64,000 nucleotides of DNA. Source: CAWHJN01 sp963829705 (GTDB lineage: Bacteria > Bacteroidota > Rhodothermia > Rhodothermales > BA12). Positions 17,202 to 25,805 of this stretch are shown here, in pieces; position 1 is the first letter of the stretch; the number at the start of each line of letters is the position of its first letter. The stretch covers positions 558,001 to 622,000 of the forward strand of contig CAWHJN010000005.1 of the NCBI GenBank assembly GCA_963829705.1, in the 5' to 3' direction. The notes under the pieces were generated by a model. It did not search any database and was not told where the DNA came from. It worked only from the letters and a program-made list of their open reading frames with translations. Made by a program: the position numbers and the translations under genes.

Positions 17202-18569
17202 ATGTCCACGCTGTTCCAGGAGAACGCCTCGCGCTACCAGGCCGCCAACGCGCCGCTCGCCGACCGCCTGCGTCCCCGCGTGCTCGACGATTTCGCCGGG
17301 CAGCCGCACATCCTCGGGCCGGGCAAGCTGCTGCGCCGCGCCATCGAGGCCGACCGTGTGACGAGTCTCATCTTCTACGGCCCGCCGGGCGTGGGCAAGA
17401 CGACGCTCGCCCGCATCATCGCGGGCACCACGCAGAAGCACTTCATCTCGCTCAACGCCGTCCTCGCGGGCGTCAAGGACATCCGCGAAGCCATCGACGG
17501 GGCGCGCGAGCGGCGCGACTACCACGGCCAGGGCACGATCCTGTTCGTGGATGAAGTCCACCGCTTCAACAAGGCGCAGCAGGACGCGCTGTTGCCGCAC
17601 GTCGAGAACGGCACCGTCACGTTCATCGGCGCGACGACCGAGAACCCGTTTTTCGAGGTCAACAAGGCCCTCGTCTCGCGCAGCCGAATTTTCGAGTTGC
17701 GCCCCCTCACCGACGACGACCTCCGCGATGTGGCCCGCCGCGCCCTCGCCGACACAGAGCGCGGCTACGGGACGAAAACCGTGGAGATCGACGACGACGC
17801 GCTCGGCCACCTCGTCTCGACCGCCAACGGCGACGCGCGGAGTCTGCTCAACGCCCTCGAACTGGCCGTCGAAACCACCGAGCCGGACGCGGAGGGCGTC
17901 ATCCACGTCACCCGCACCGTCGCCGAAGATTCCATCCAGAAGCGCGCCGTGCTTTACGACAAAGAAGGCGACGCGCATTTCGACACCATCAGCGCGTTCA
18001 TCAAAAGCCTGCGCGGCTCCGACCCCGACGCCGCGCTCTACTGGATGGCGAAGATGGTCTACGCCGGTGAAGACCCGCGCTTCATCCTCCGCCGGATGCT
18101 CATCTTTGCCTCAGAAGACATCGGCCTCGCCGACCCGCGCGCGCTCATGGTGGCGCAGGCGACGGCCTACGCCTTCGACTACGTGGGGATGCCAGAGGGC
18201 CAGTTCGCGCTGGCCGAGTGCTGCCTCTACCTCGCCACGGCCCCCAAGAGCAACAGCGCCTTCGCCTACTTCGACGCGCTCAAGCACGTGCAAAACGAGC
18301 AGACGGGCGACGTGCCGAACCCGCTAAAAGACGCCGCGCGGGACAAGAAGGGGCTGGGCCACGGCAAGGATTACAAGTACCCGCACGCCTACCGCGAGGG
18401 CTACGTGCCGGAGCAGTACCTGCCCGAGGAGATGCAGGGCCTGTATTTCTACGCGCCACGCGAAATAGGCTACGAGAAGGTCGTCGGTGAGCGGCTGGCG
18501 CGGCTGCGCGAGCGCGACGACGAGGAGCGCATCGAGAAGCGCGTCCGCCGTTACGTGGACGACGCGTAG
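17202..18569 (+). CDS. rarA: Replication-associated recombination protein A (AAA+ ATPase, RarA/MgsA)
   Basis: A 455-residue protein of normal family length. The AAA+ module shows Walker A GPPGVGKTT, Walker B ILFVDEVHRF, and sensor 1 FIGATTENPFF; the C-terminal MgsA/WRNIP1 oligomerisation region carries EDIGLADPRAL and a GLGHGKDYKYPHAY segment typical of RarA. It acts at stalled or collapsed replication forks with the clamp and RecA-like recombinases. The last 15 codons (GERLARLRERDDEER) are duplicated in the intergenic DNA downstream, at 18734-18775. Confidence 0.95.
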   Translation: MSTLFQENASRYQAANAPLADRLRPRVLDDFAGQPHILGPGKLLRRAIEADRVTSLIFYGPPGVGKTTLARIIAGTTQKHFISLNAVLAGVKDIREAIDGARERRDYHGQGTILFVDEVHRFNKAQQDALLPHVENGTVTFIGATTENPFFEVNKALVSRSRIFELRPLTDDDLRDVARRALADTERGYGTKTVEIDDDALGHLVSTANGDARSLLNALELAVETTEPDAEGVIHVTRTVAEDSIQKRAVLYDKEGDAHFDTISAFIKSLRGSDPDAALYWMAKMVYAGEDPRFILRRMLIFASEDIGLADPRALMVAQATAYAFDYVGMPEGQFALAECCLYLATAPKSNSAFAYFDALKHVQNEQTGDVPNPLKDAARDKKGLGHGKDYKYPHAYREGYVPEQYLPEEMQGLYFYAPREIGYEKVVGERLARLRERDDEERIEKRVRRYVDDA

Positions 18570-18577
18570 CGATACCT

Positions 18578-18605
18578 GACGCAGGCGGATTTTAACCTGC
18601 GCGTC
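18578..18605. terminator. Hairpin after rarA
   Basis: GACGCAGG (18578-18585) pairs with CCTGCGCGTC (18596-18605) with one bulged base; the loop is AT-rich. It lies 9 bp after the rarA stop without a good T tract, so a terminator role is tentative. Confidence 0.4.
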
Positions 18606-18733
18606 CTTCGCTCGGCCACGACGATAGAGGAGGTTTGCCGCCCAGAATGCCGGTGTCAGACGTGATGAGACCGAACGTGGCGCGTGGCCGTCTATGCCTC
18701 GGCTACACCGGACGGGTGCATTGGATCTGCTTC

Positions 18734-18775
18734 CGGTGAGCAACTGGCGCGGTTGCGCGAGCGCGACGACGAGAA
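18734..18775 (+). repeat. Duplicated fragment of the rarA 3' end
   Basis: The 42 bases match rarA 18485-18526 at 38 positions by eye and encode GEQLARLRERDDEN in one frame, against GERLARLRERDDEE in rarA. The copy ends 3 bases before the stop of the response regulator on the other strand. It is a relic of a local duplication or of a lost second rarA-like gene end. Confidence 0.75.
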
Positions 18776-18778
18776 CTC

Positions 18779-19549
18779 TCAGAACGCGCTCAACGGCGTC
18801 CACACGAGAAACGGGCCCATCTGTGGTTTAGGCGGTGCGGGCGTGGGCGCGATGACGACGGCATCCTCGATCTCGACGCCGCGTGCGAGGTCAGCGGGCG
18901 GGGCGGGACGCAGGTTAGCGTACGGGTTGTAGCCTGCGGCGCGGGGGACCGTGTCGCCGCCGAGGGGAAACGCGGGGAACACGGGTTCGGGGATCGTCGC
19001 GCGCGGTGGGCTCGGCGGCGTGTCCATCGCGCGGAGCGGGGTGGGCTGTACGGGCCGCACCGGCGTGGGCATGGGGGCATCCACCCAGCGCGCCTCGTCG
19101 ACCTCGTCGAGCGGGGTGAAAAACATCTCGGCCAGCGGTGGCGGGGCCTGCACCGCACCGTCGCCCGTCAGGCGGACGGCGAGGCGGATGACTTCCGAGA
19201 ACTCCTGCCACTTGAACGGCTTGGCGAGGTACAGGTCGAAGCCCGCGCCCACCAGCTTTTCGCGGTCGCGCTCGGAGGCGTAGCCCGTCACGGCCACCAT
19301 GGCGGTGCGCGCGTGCAGCGGCGTGAGCTTGAGCGAGCGCATCACGTCCACGCCCGTGAGCGTGCCCGCCAGGCCGATGTCCACCAGGATGGCTTCGTAG
19401 GCGCAGCGGGCGGCGAGGTGCAGCGCCTCCTCGCCCGTCGAGGCAAAGTCGACGGCGTAGCTGCGGCTCAGAAAGCGGATCTGCATCCGCCGGGTCATGT
19501 CGTGATCCTCGACGAGCAGGATGCGGGGTAAACCGGAAGGGGTCGTCAA
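18779..19549 (-). CDS. Stand-alone response regulator with Pro-rich tail
   Basis: A 256-residue protein. Residues about 9-128 form a receiver domain: acidic pair in ILLVEDHD, phospho-acceptor Asp in EAILVDIG, the Thr/Ser switch in MVAVTGYAS, and the Lys in LYLAKPFKW. After that there is no recognised output domain, only about 120 residues rich in Pro, Ala and Thr (for example APMPTPVRPVQPTPLRAM). It may act by protein contact, like CheY-type regulators. No histidine kinase is adjacent, so the partner is unknown. Confidence 0.85.
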   Translation of the reverse strand: MTTPSGLPRILLVEDHDMTRRMQIRFLSRSYAVDFASTGEEALHLAARCAYEAILVDIGLAGTLTGVDVMRSLKLTPLHARTAMVAVTGYASERDREKLVGAGFDLYLAKPFKWQEFSEVIRLAVRLTGDGAVQAPPPLAEMFFTPLDEVDEARWVDAPMPTPVRPVQPTPLRAMDTPPSPPRATIPEPVFPAFPLGGDTVPRAAGYNPYANLRPAPPADLARGVEIEDAVVIAPTPAPPKPQMGPFLVWTPLSAF

Positions 19550-19615
19550 CGGGGTAGGTCAGGTTGAGCCGGGAGGTACCGACGGTATCGGCCCTTTCGG
19601 CCCAACCTTGAATCC

Positions 19616-19783
19616 TCAGTCTTCCGGCGCGTGCTCAACCGGGTCGCCGCCGCAGCGGGTACATCGGTAGCGCATCCCGTCGTCGCTCCACGCGGTGGGT
19701 TTTTCGCAGGCGTAGCAAAGCGCGAGGGGGCGGGTGGGGCTGAGCGCGGCGTAGAGGCGCAGGTAGAGCGGGAAGCGATTCAT
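19616..19783 (-). CDS. Small zinc-ribbon-like protein
   Basis: A 55-residue protein from ATG 19781-19783 (MNRFPLYLRLYAAL). Two CxxC pairs, CYAC and CTRC, are separated by about 16 residues (EKPTAWSDDGMRYR), the spacing of a rubredoxin-knuckle zinc ribbon. A longer start 12 codons upstream is possible. No function can be assigned. It follows the response regulator on the same strand, upstream of it by 66 bp. Confidence 0.6.
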   Translation of the reverse strand: MNRFPLYLRLYAALSPTRPLALCYACEKPTAWSDDGMRYRCTRCGGDPVEHAPED

Positions 19784-19907
19784 ATCGAAAAAATGGAACG
19801 TCAGGAGGGAGAACGCCACCGCCGGTGTACCGGAAGCGAGCGTGCGAGGGTGGTTATCGCACCACGCGGGGTGCAGGTTCAGGGCCGGGTGTCAAGCTTT
19901 GATGGTG

Positions 19908-19937
19908 GAAGCGCTATGCAAAACTGCACGAAGCGCT
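19908..19937. promoter_or_regulatory. Direct repeat upstream of the TRAP genes
   Basis: GAAGCGCT occurs at 19908-19915 and again at 19930-19937, start to start 22 bp (about two helical turns), some 105-130 bp upstream of the TRAP small permease gene. This spacing suits binding of a dimeric regulator; no regulator is known. Confidence 0.3.
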
Positions 19938-20040
19938 TTCGTCACGTCCTCTTCTCAGGTCTGCTGGCGGGGTTTGAAGAAGGGAGGGTGAAGGCCGTAT
20001 CCTCCGGCGCGACGCTTTTCTCTCCGCTCTCCTCATCCGC

Positions 20041-20574
20041 ATGAACGCCTGGCTCCGCCTCGCCCGCGCTATCGACCGCTTCGCCGACGCGACGGGCTAC
20101 GTGCTGGGAGGGCTCACGGGGCTGATGGTGCTTGTCGGCGCGGGCAACGCGCTCGTGCGGGCGCTCGACCGCTGGTTGGGGTGGGGCATCGTCACCAACA
20201 TGGCCCTCGAACTCCAGTGGTACCTCTTCGCCACCGTGTTCCTGTTGGGCGCGGCGTGGACGCTCCGCCACGACGCCCACGTGCGGGTGGACGTGCTCTA
20301 CGGCAGGCTGTCGGCGCGCGGGCGGGCCGGGGTGGACCTGGCGGGGGCGCTGCTGATGCTCGTGCCGTTCACGATCCTGCTCCTGTGGGCCTCGGGGTCG
20401 TACGTGGCGGCTTCGTGGCGGGTGCTCGAAGCTTCGCCCGATGCCGGCGGGCTGCCGCGCTACCCGGTGAAAACGCTCATCCCCGTCGCGTGCGTGCTGC
20501 TGCTCGTGCAGAGCGTGTCGTTCGTGATCCGTAAAATCGCCGTGCTCCGCGGCCTTCCGGGCGGGGCGTCGTGA
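20041..20574 (+). CDS. TRAP transporter small permease (DctQ-like)
   Basis: A 177-residue membrane protein with four helices (YVLGGLTGLMVLVGAGNAL; LQWYLFATVFLLGAAWTL; DLAGALLMLVPFTILLLWASG; TLIPVACVLLLVQSVSFVI). The LQWYLFA..FLLGAAWTLRHDAHVRVDVLY sequence is the hallmark of DctQ subunits. TRAP systems import carboxylates, sialic acids or similar anions with a sodium gradient. Its stop overlaps the start of the large permease gene (ATGA). Confidence 0.93.
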   Translation: MNAWLRLARAIDRFADATGYVLGGLTGLMVLVGAGNALVRALDRWLGWGIVTNMALELQWYLFATVFLLGAAWTLRHDAHVRVDVLYGRLSARGRAGVDLAGALLMLVPFTILLLWASGSYVAASWRVLEASPDAGGLPRYPVKTLIPVACVLLLVQSVSFVIRKIAVLRGLPGGAS

Positions 20575-21893
20575 TGGAAGACTGGCTCGGGCCGCTCATG
20601 TTCGTCGTGGCGCTGGTGCTCATCTTCACCGGCTTCCCCGTGGCGTTTGCCCTCGGCGCGACGGCCCTCGTGTTCGCCTTCGCGGGCGTACAACTGGGGT
20701 TGATGGACTGGCATCTCCTGCTCGCCCTGCCGGATCGCACGTTCGGCGTGATGTCCAACTACGTGCTGCTGGCGGTGCCGTTTTTCATCTTCATGGGCAC
20801 GATGCTCGAAAAGGCCCGCCTCGCCGAAGACCTGCTCAAAACCGTCGGCCTCGTCTTCGGGACGCTGCGCGGCGGGCTGGCGCTGGCGGTCGTGGTCGTG
20901 GGCGCGCTGCTGGCGGCGGCGACGGGTGTGGTGGGCGCGTCGGTCGTGGCGATGGGGGCGATCTCGCTGCCGGTGATGCTGCGCTACGGCTACGACACGG
21001 GCTTCGCGTCGGGCGTGATCGCGGCCTCGGGTACCCTCGGGCAGATCATCCCGCCGTCGGTGGTGCTCGTGGTGCTGGCGGATCAGATGGGCGTGTCGGT
21101 GGGCGATCTGTTCGTGGGCGCGCTGGTGCCGGGCGTGCTGCTGGCGGGGCTCTACGCGGTGTACGTCGGCGGCGTGGCCGTCTTCCAGCCGCGCAAAGCA
21201 CCCGCGCTGCCGCCCGATGTGCTCGCTGCCGAGCGCCACGGACTGGCGCGCAAGGTACTGCTCGTGCTGCTGCCGCCGCTCGTGCTCATCCTGCTCGTGC
21301 TCGGGACGATCTTCGCGGGCCTCGCCACGCCCACCGAGGCGGGGGCCATGGGCGCGCTGGGGGCCGTCGTGCTCGCCGCCGCCCGCCGCCGTCTCACACG
21401 CGCCGCGCTGGGCGAGACGATGCGTTCCACGGCCCGCCTTACCTCGATGGTGATGGTGCTGCTCATCGGCTCGACGGCCTTCGCGCTCGTCTTCCGCGGC
21501 CTCGGCGGCGACCTGTGGATCGAGCACCTGCTCACCAACCTGCCCGGCGGCGCGGCGGGGCTCGTGGCCGTGGCGATGCTGGCGGTATTCGTGCTGGGCT
21601 TCTTCATCGACTTCTTCGAGATCGCCTTCATCCTCATCCCGCTGCTCGTGCCCGCGGCGGCGCTGCTCGGCATCGACCTCGTCTGGTTCGGCGTGCTGAT
21701 CGCGATGAACCTGCAGACGTCGTTTTTGACGCCGCCGTTCGGCTTCGCGCTGTTCTACCTGCGCGGCGTGGCTCCGTCCGAAGTTCGCACCGCAGACGTG
21801 TACCGGGGCGTCGTTCCGTTCATCGTCATCCAGCTCGTCGGGCTCGCGCTCGTGGTGCTGTTTCCCGACCTCGTACTTCACATGGGCACGTAA
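20571..21893 (+). CDS. TRAP transporter large permease (DctM-like)
   Basis: A 440-residue polytopic protein of the DctM family with about 12 hydrophobic helices. Family signatures include FFIFMGTMLEKARLAEDLL near residue 65, ASGTLGQIIPPSVVLVVLAD around 155, and a C-terminal NLQTSFLTPPFGFALFYLRG. It forms the ion-coupled channel with DctQ, encoded with a 4-bp overlap upstream. No periplasmic binding protein (DctP) gene is present on either side. Confidence 0.95.
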   Translation: MMEDWLGPLMFVVALVLIFTGFPVAFALGATALVFAFAGVQLGLMDWHLLLALPDRTFGVMSNYVLLAVPFFIFMGTMLEKARLAEDLLKTVGLVFGTLRGGLALAVVVVGALLAAATGVVGASVVAMGAISLPVMLRYGYDTGFASGVIAASGTLGQIIPPSVVLVVLADQMGVSVGDLFVGALVPGVLLAGLYAVYVGGVAVFQPRKAPALPPDVLAAERHGLARKVLLVLLPPLVLILLVLGTIFAGLATPTEAGAMGALGAVVLAAARRRLTRAALGETMRSTARLTSMVMVLLIGSTAFALVFRGLGGDLWIEHLLTNLPGGAAGLVAVAMLAVFVLGFFIDFFEIAFILIPLLVPAAALLGIDLVWFGVLIAMNLQTSFLTPPFGFALFYLRGVAPSEVRTADVYRGVVPFIVIQLVGLALVVLFPDLVLHMGT

Positions 21894-21973
21894 CAAGCGT
21901 AACATCGGCGATCCTCACCTGGTGGCGTCCGTGCGCGGGGTTAGTTTGTGCGCTTCTCTTTCCCACCCTTCCC

Positions 21974-22387
21974 ATGGCGTTTCGCTACAGCATAGATCCC
22001 GAAGCTGGCCTGGCTCTCGTCGAGAAGTCGGGCGAGGTGACGGCCGAGCAGATCGTGGAAAGCACGCGCGTGCTGCACCGCGACCCCGCGTGGAACATGG
22101 GTATGGACGTGATCTGGGATTGCACACGGCTCTCCAGCCTCGTCGTAGGCCCGGGCGACGTGCCCACCGTCGTCGCGGCGTACTCTGAAGACCTGTGCGG
22201 ACGTGACCTGCTCGTGATCAGGCGCGAGATCGATTACCCCATCGCGCAACTCGCGGCCTACCTGTGCCGCCGCGAAGGAAAGGAATCCGAAGTGTTCACG
22301 TCGATGGACGACGCGCTGGCGGCGCTGGGCCTGTGTGCCTTCCCAGAGGCCCTGCACGTCTGGCGCGAACAGCGCGGAGCGGCGTAA
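21974..22387 (+). CDS. STAS/SpoIIAA-like domain protein
   Basis: A 137-residue soluble protein, start ATG 21974. It resembles the SpoIIAA-like (STAS/SEC14) group: a short strand pair with YSIDPEAGLALVEKSGEVTA, a helix with a WDVIWD-like core (MGMDVIWDCTRLSSL), and later DLLVIRREIDYPIAQLAAYLC. Members bind lipids or act as anti-sigma antagonists; nothing here decides. It lies 80 bp after the TRAP genes and is probably separate. Confidence 0.6.
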   Translation: MAFRYSIDPEAGLALVEKSGEVTAEQIVESTRVLHRDPAWNMGMDVIWDCTRLSSLVVGPGDVPTVVAAYSEDLCGRDLLVIRREIDYPIAQLAAYLCRREGKESEVFTSMDDALAALGLCAFPEALHVWREQRGAA

Positions 22388-22431
22388 CGGAAGGCCAAGT
22401 CGAGCACACCTCCGTACCTCAACTGTACCTC

Positions 22432-24831
22432 TCAACTCCCCCCTTTCTTGCCCGTCGCGGGCGGCAGCGTGGAGGGAGGTGCGGCCTCGGGCCGCGATGC
22501 CGGGCGTGCCGGGGCGGCAGGCAACGCCTCCATCTCCTCTACGGGTGGGCGCGGAGCAGCGACCTCCACCGGTTCGGCGTCGGCCTCGTCGTAGCGCCAG
22601 CCGGTGGAATCGGCGTACACGTCGTCATAGGGCGAGGCGTAGAGCGAATCGGTTTCCCACCACGGATCTTCGCGCAGGCCGGGCGGTGCGTAGCCGGGTG
22701 GCGGCGCGAAGGTGAGGTCATCGCGCAGGCCCACGTCGGAGGACTGCAGCGCCTCGAAAAACGCGCCCACCACGTGCAGCGCGTTGTGCGCGCCCTGCCC
22801 CCAGTACGACGACCGGAACGCCACGCGCCGGTCCGAGAAACCCACCCACGCGCCGGTCACGAGTTGCGGATGCACGAGCATGAACCAGCCGTCGGCGTTG
22901 TGCTGCGTCGTGCCGGTCTTGCCCGCGAGGTCACCCCGGATGCCGTACTGCGACCGGATGGCGCGGCCTGTGCCCCGGTCTACGACGCCGCGCATCATAT
23001 CGAGCACGGTGTAGGCCGTCGTGCCAGAGAGTCCGTACTGCTCCGGCGGGCTGAACTGCGCGAGGACGGTGCCGTCGCGGTTTTCGATGCGCGTGACGAC
23101 GACCGGCAGGCGGCGCGTGCCGTTGTTGGCGAGCGTCGCGTACGCACCGGCCATCTCCAGGAGCGTCACCTCCGACGTGCCCAGCGCCAGCGACGGCACC
23201 TCGCGCAGCGGGCTGACGATGCCCATCTTGTGCGCGATGCGGGCCACGTAGCCCGGCCCGACTTCGCTGATGAGGCGAGCGCTGACGGTGTTTTTCGAGA
23301 ACGCCAGCGCGTCGCGCAGCGTCAGCGTGTCGCCGCTGGCGCCGCCGCCCGCGTTGGTCGGCCGCCACGCGCCGTCGGCGGTGCCGTAGGTCTGCACCCG
23401 GTCCTCGACGGGATCGTCGGGGCTGTAGCCCCAGTCGATGGCGGCGGCGTAGACGAAGGGCTTGAACGTGGAGCCGGGTTGCCGCCGCGCCTGCGCGACT
23501 TTGTCGAACGAGTCGAGGGAGAAGTCGCGCCCGCCCACCCACGCGCGCACGAAGCCCGTCTGCGGGTCGAGGGCGACGAGGCCGGCATCGAGGCGCGACC
23601 GGACCGTTTTGAGCGAGTCCATGAACGGCGCGTCGGCGCGTAGCACGGCGAGGGTGTTGTTCGCATCCGCCCCCGCCGCCACGCGATCCCGGTAGCGCGC
23701 CGTCTGCCGCACGTAGGCATCGACGGCGCTTTTCTGCGTGTGCCAGAAGTACGCGAACGGCTCGAAACGCCCGGCCTCGCGGGCACGAACGTAGGCATCG
23801 AAACCGCCCAGGCTTCCCGGCGACGCGCGGCTCCACTCGTAATCCGCCACGGCCTGCAAGGCATCGGCCTGCTTTTCGACCGCGCGCACGGCCATCGCCT
23901 GGATTTTGCTGTCGAGCGTCGTGTAGATGCGGAGGCCGTCGCGCTCCAGGCTGTAGCCGTTCTCGCGGCACCACGCCTCCACCCACGTCTTCACGAACGC
24001 GGCGAAGTGCGGCGCGGGCGAGTCCTCGGGCGCGGGCGGCGAGAAGTGGAGGCCGAGATCCTGCTGCTGGAGCGAAGCGGCCTGCTGCGGTTGGAGGAAA
24101 CCGCGCGTGGCCATCAGCGCCAGCACCACGTTGCGCCGCCGCCGTGCCGCCTCGGGATGATCGACGGGGTTGTGGGCGGTCGGTGCCTGCAGCATCCCGA
24201 CGAGGACCGCGGCCTGTTCAGGCGCGAGGGCTTTCGCCGTCGTGTCGAAATACACGTGCGCGGCTGCTTCGATGCCGAAGGCGTTGTAGTTGAAGGCGAC
24301 GGTGTTGAGGTACATCTCGAGGATGTCCTCTTTGGAATAGAGCCGCTCGAGCCGCCGCGCCGTGATGATCTCGCGCAGCTTGCGATCCACCGATTTCTCC
24401 TTGCCGACCCCCGGAAACAGGTTGCGCGCCAGCTGCATCGTGATCGTCGATCCGCCCTGCGTGTCCCCCCGCAGCGTCTTGAACGTGGACGAGGCGAGCC
24501 GCCGCAGGTCCACGCCGCCGTGGTCGTAAAACCGCGCATCCTCGGTGGCGACGAGCGCGCCGACGACGGCTGGCGAGATGGCATCGAAGCCCACCCACGT
24601 CCGGTTCTCGGCGTGGTACCGGGCGATCTCGACGCCGTCCGCCGTGTAGGCCACCGACGAGAACGACAGGTCGGGGTTGCGGAGCGTGTGGAGGTCCGGC
24701 ACGTCGGCGCGCAGCGTGAGCGTGTAGAGCCACAGCCCGGCAACCGCCGCGAGGGGCAATCCCACCGTGAGGCCCAGCGTCCACCAGAGCCAGCGGCGGC
24801 GCGGGCGACGAGCAGGGGAGGAGACGGGCAT
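22432..24831 (-). CDS. mrcA: Class A penicillin-binding protein (PBP1A-type transglycosylase/transpeptidase)
   Basis: About 799 residues. The start at 24831 (MPVSSPARRPRRRW) gives a short basic tail followed by one membrane anchor (WLWWTLGLTVGLPLAAVAGL); the frame upstream is not protein-like. The GT51 domain has the catalytic Glu motif ATEDARFYDHGGVD and GGSTITMQLARNLF. The transpeptidase domain carries SxxK (GSTFKPFVYA), SxN (SKNTVSARL) and KTGTTQ. It polymerises and cross-links peptidoglycan on the periplasmic face. The C-terminus is a Pro/Ala-rich tail of about 60 residues. Confidence 0.95.
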   Translation of the reverse strand: MPVSSPARRPRRRWLWWTLGLTVGLPLAAVAGLWLYTLTLRADVPDLHTLRNPDLSFSSVAYTADGVEIARYHAENRTWVGFDAISPAVVGALVATEDARFYDHGGVDLRRLASSTFKTLRGDTQGGSTITMQLARNLFPGVGKEKSVDRKLREIITARRLERLYSKEDILEMYLNTVAFNYNAFGIEAAAHVYFDTTAKALAPEQAAVLVGMLQAPTAHNPVDHPEAARRRRNVVLALMATRGFLQPQQAASLQQQDLGLHFSPPAPEDSPAPHFAAFVKTWVEAWCRENGYSLERDGLRIYTTLDSKIQAMAVRAVEKQADALQAVADYEWSRASPGSLGGFDAYVRAREAGRFEPFAYFWHTQKSAVDAYVRQTARYRDRVAAGADANNTLAVLRADAPFMDSLKTVRSRLDAGLVALDPQTGFVRAWVGGRDFSLDSFDKVAQARRQPGSTFKPFVYAAAIDWGYSPDDPVEDRVQTYGTADGAWRPTNAGGGASGDTLTLRDALAFSKNTVSARLISEVGPGYVARIAHKMGIVSPLREVPSLALGTSEVTLLEMAGAYATLANNGTRRLPVVVTRIENRDGTVLAQFSPPEQYGLSGTTAYTVLDMMRGVVDRGTGRAIRSQYGIRGDLAGKTGTTQHNADGWFMLVHPQLVTGAWVGFSDRRVAFRSSYWGQGAHNALHVVGAFFEALQSSDVGLRDDLTFAPPPGYAPPGLREDPWWETDSLYASPYDDVYADSTGWRYDEADAEPVEVAAPRPPVEEMEALPAAPARPASRPEAAPPSTLPPATGKKGGS

Positions 24832-25040
24832 GGGCGGCGGAACGTGGAAACCAGACGAAAGCGGCAACGAGATGGGCGGTGGCGTGTTCGGGAGCGGGCC
24901 GGGCGGCGCGGGAAAAGGGTGCAACCTGCCCGTGCGCGCGGCGCTATAAGCCGCCCGCTCTGGTCGCCGCGTACCCCCCATACTGCGCTGTGCCGACACG
25001 TGTCTCGATTCTCTACGCCTTCCGCGCGCTCCCTCTGCTC

Positions 25041-25703
25041 ATGCAAACCGCCTACCGGCCGACCTCGTTTTCGGCCTTTCCGCCTGTCATCAAAAACCTG
25101 CTCATCCTCAACGGGCTGGTTTTTCTGGCCACCCTCGTGCCCACCACGCAGGCAACGCTGTTCAGCTGGTTCGCGCTGTGGCCGGTGGGGCGCTACGATC
25201 CCGTCATCCAGTTCTGGCCGTGGCAGCTCGTCACGTACGGCTTTCTGCACGGCGGCTTCACCCACATCCTGTTCAATATGTTCGCGTTGTGGATGTTCGG
25301 GGCGACCATCGAGAACCTGTGGGGTTCGCGCCGCTTCGGGATCTACTACTTCGTCTGCGTCATCGGGGCGGGGCTGATCCAGTTACTCGTCGCCACGATG
25401 GCGTTCGAGAACGGCGGGCGCCCCTTTCCCACCGTCGGAGCGTCGGGCGGGGTGATGGGCGTGCTCTTGGCCTTCGGGATGATGTTTCCCGACCGCGAGA
25501 TCATGCTGCTCTTCCCGCCGATTCCCATCAAGGCGAAGTATTTCGTGGCGGGCTATGCCGCGCTCGATTTGTACATGGGCGTGGCGGATACGCAGTCGGG
25601 CGTGGCACACTTCGCCCACCTTGCGGGCATGGCCTTCGGCCTTGTGATGATCCTCTACTGGCGCGGCAAGCTGCCCTTCAAACCGAAGGAGCGGATGTAT
25701 TGA
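25041..25703 (+). CDS. Rhomboid family intramembrane serine protease (active)
   Basis: A 220-residue membrane protein, start ATG 25041. The catalytic dyad is intact: Ser in TVGASGGVMGVL (TM4) and His in VAHFAHLAGMAFG (TM6). The HGGFTHILFNMFALWMFG segment of TM2 with its conserved His and Asn is also present. Rhomboids cut transmembrane substrates within the bilayer. A second rhomboid-like gene lacking the catalytic residues lies 103 bp downstream. Confidence 0.95.
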   Translation: MQTAYRPTSFSAFPPVIKNLLILNGLVFLATLVPTTQATLFSWFALWPVGRYDPVIQFWPWQLVTYGFLHGGFTHILFNMFALWMFGATIENLWGSRRFGIYYFVCVIGAGLIQLLVATMAFENGGRPFPTVGASGGVMGVLLAFGMMFPDREIMLLFPPIPIKAKYFVAGYAALDLYMGVADTQSGVAHFAHLAGMAFGLVMILYWRGKLPFKPKERMY

Positions 25704-25805
25704 GGAGGGAGGTTGGCACTGGATGCCGCGCCCGACCTCCATCCTCCACGTCCCCGAATCCCGCTTACGCCTGCGCCGTTCGGTTCTCTCTTCTCTCGCA
25801 CCCGC

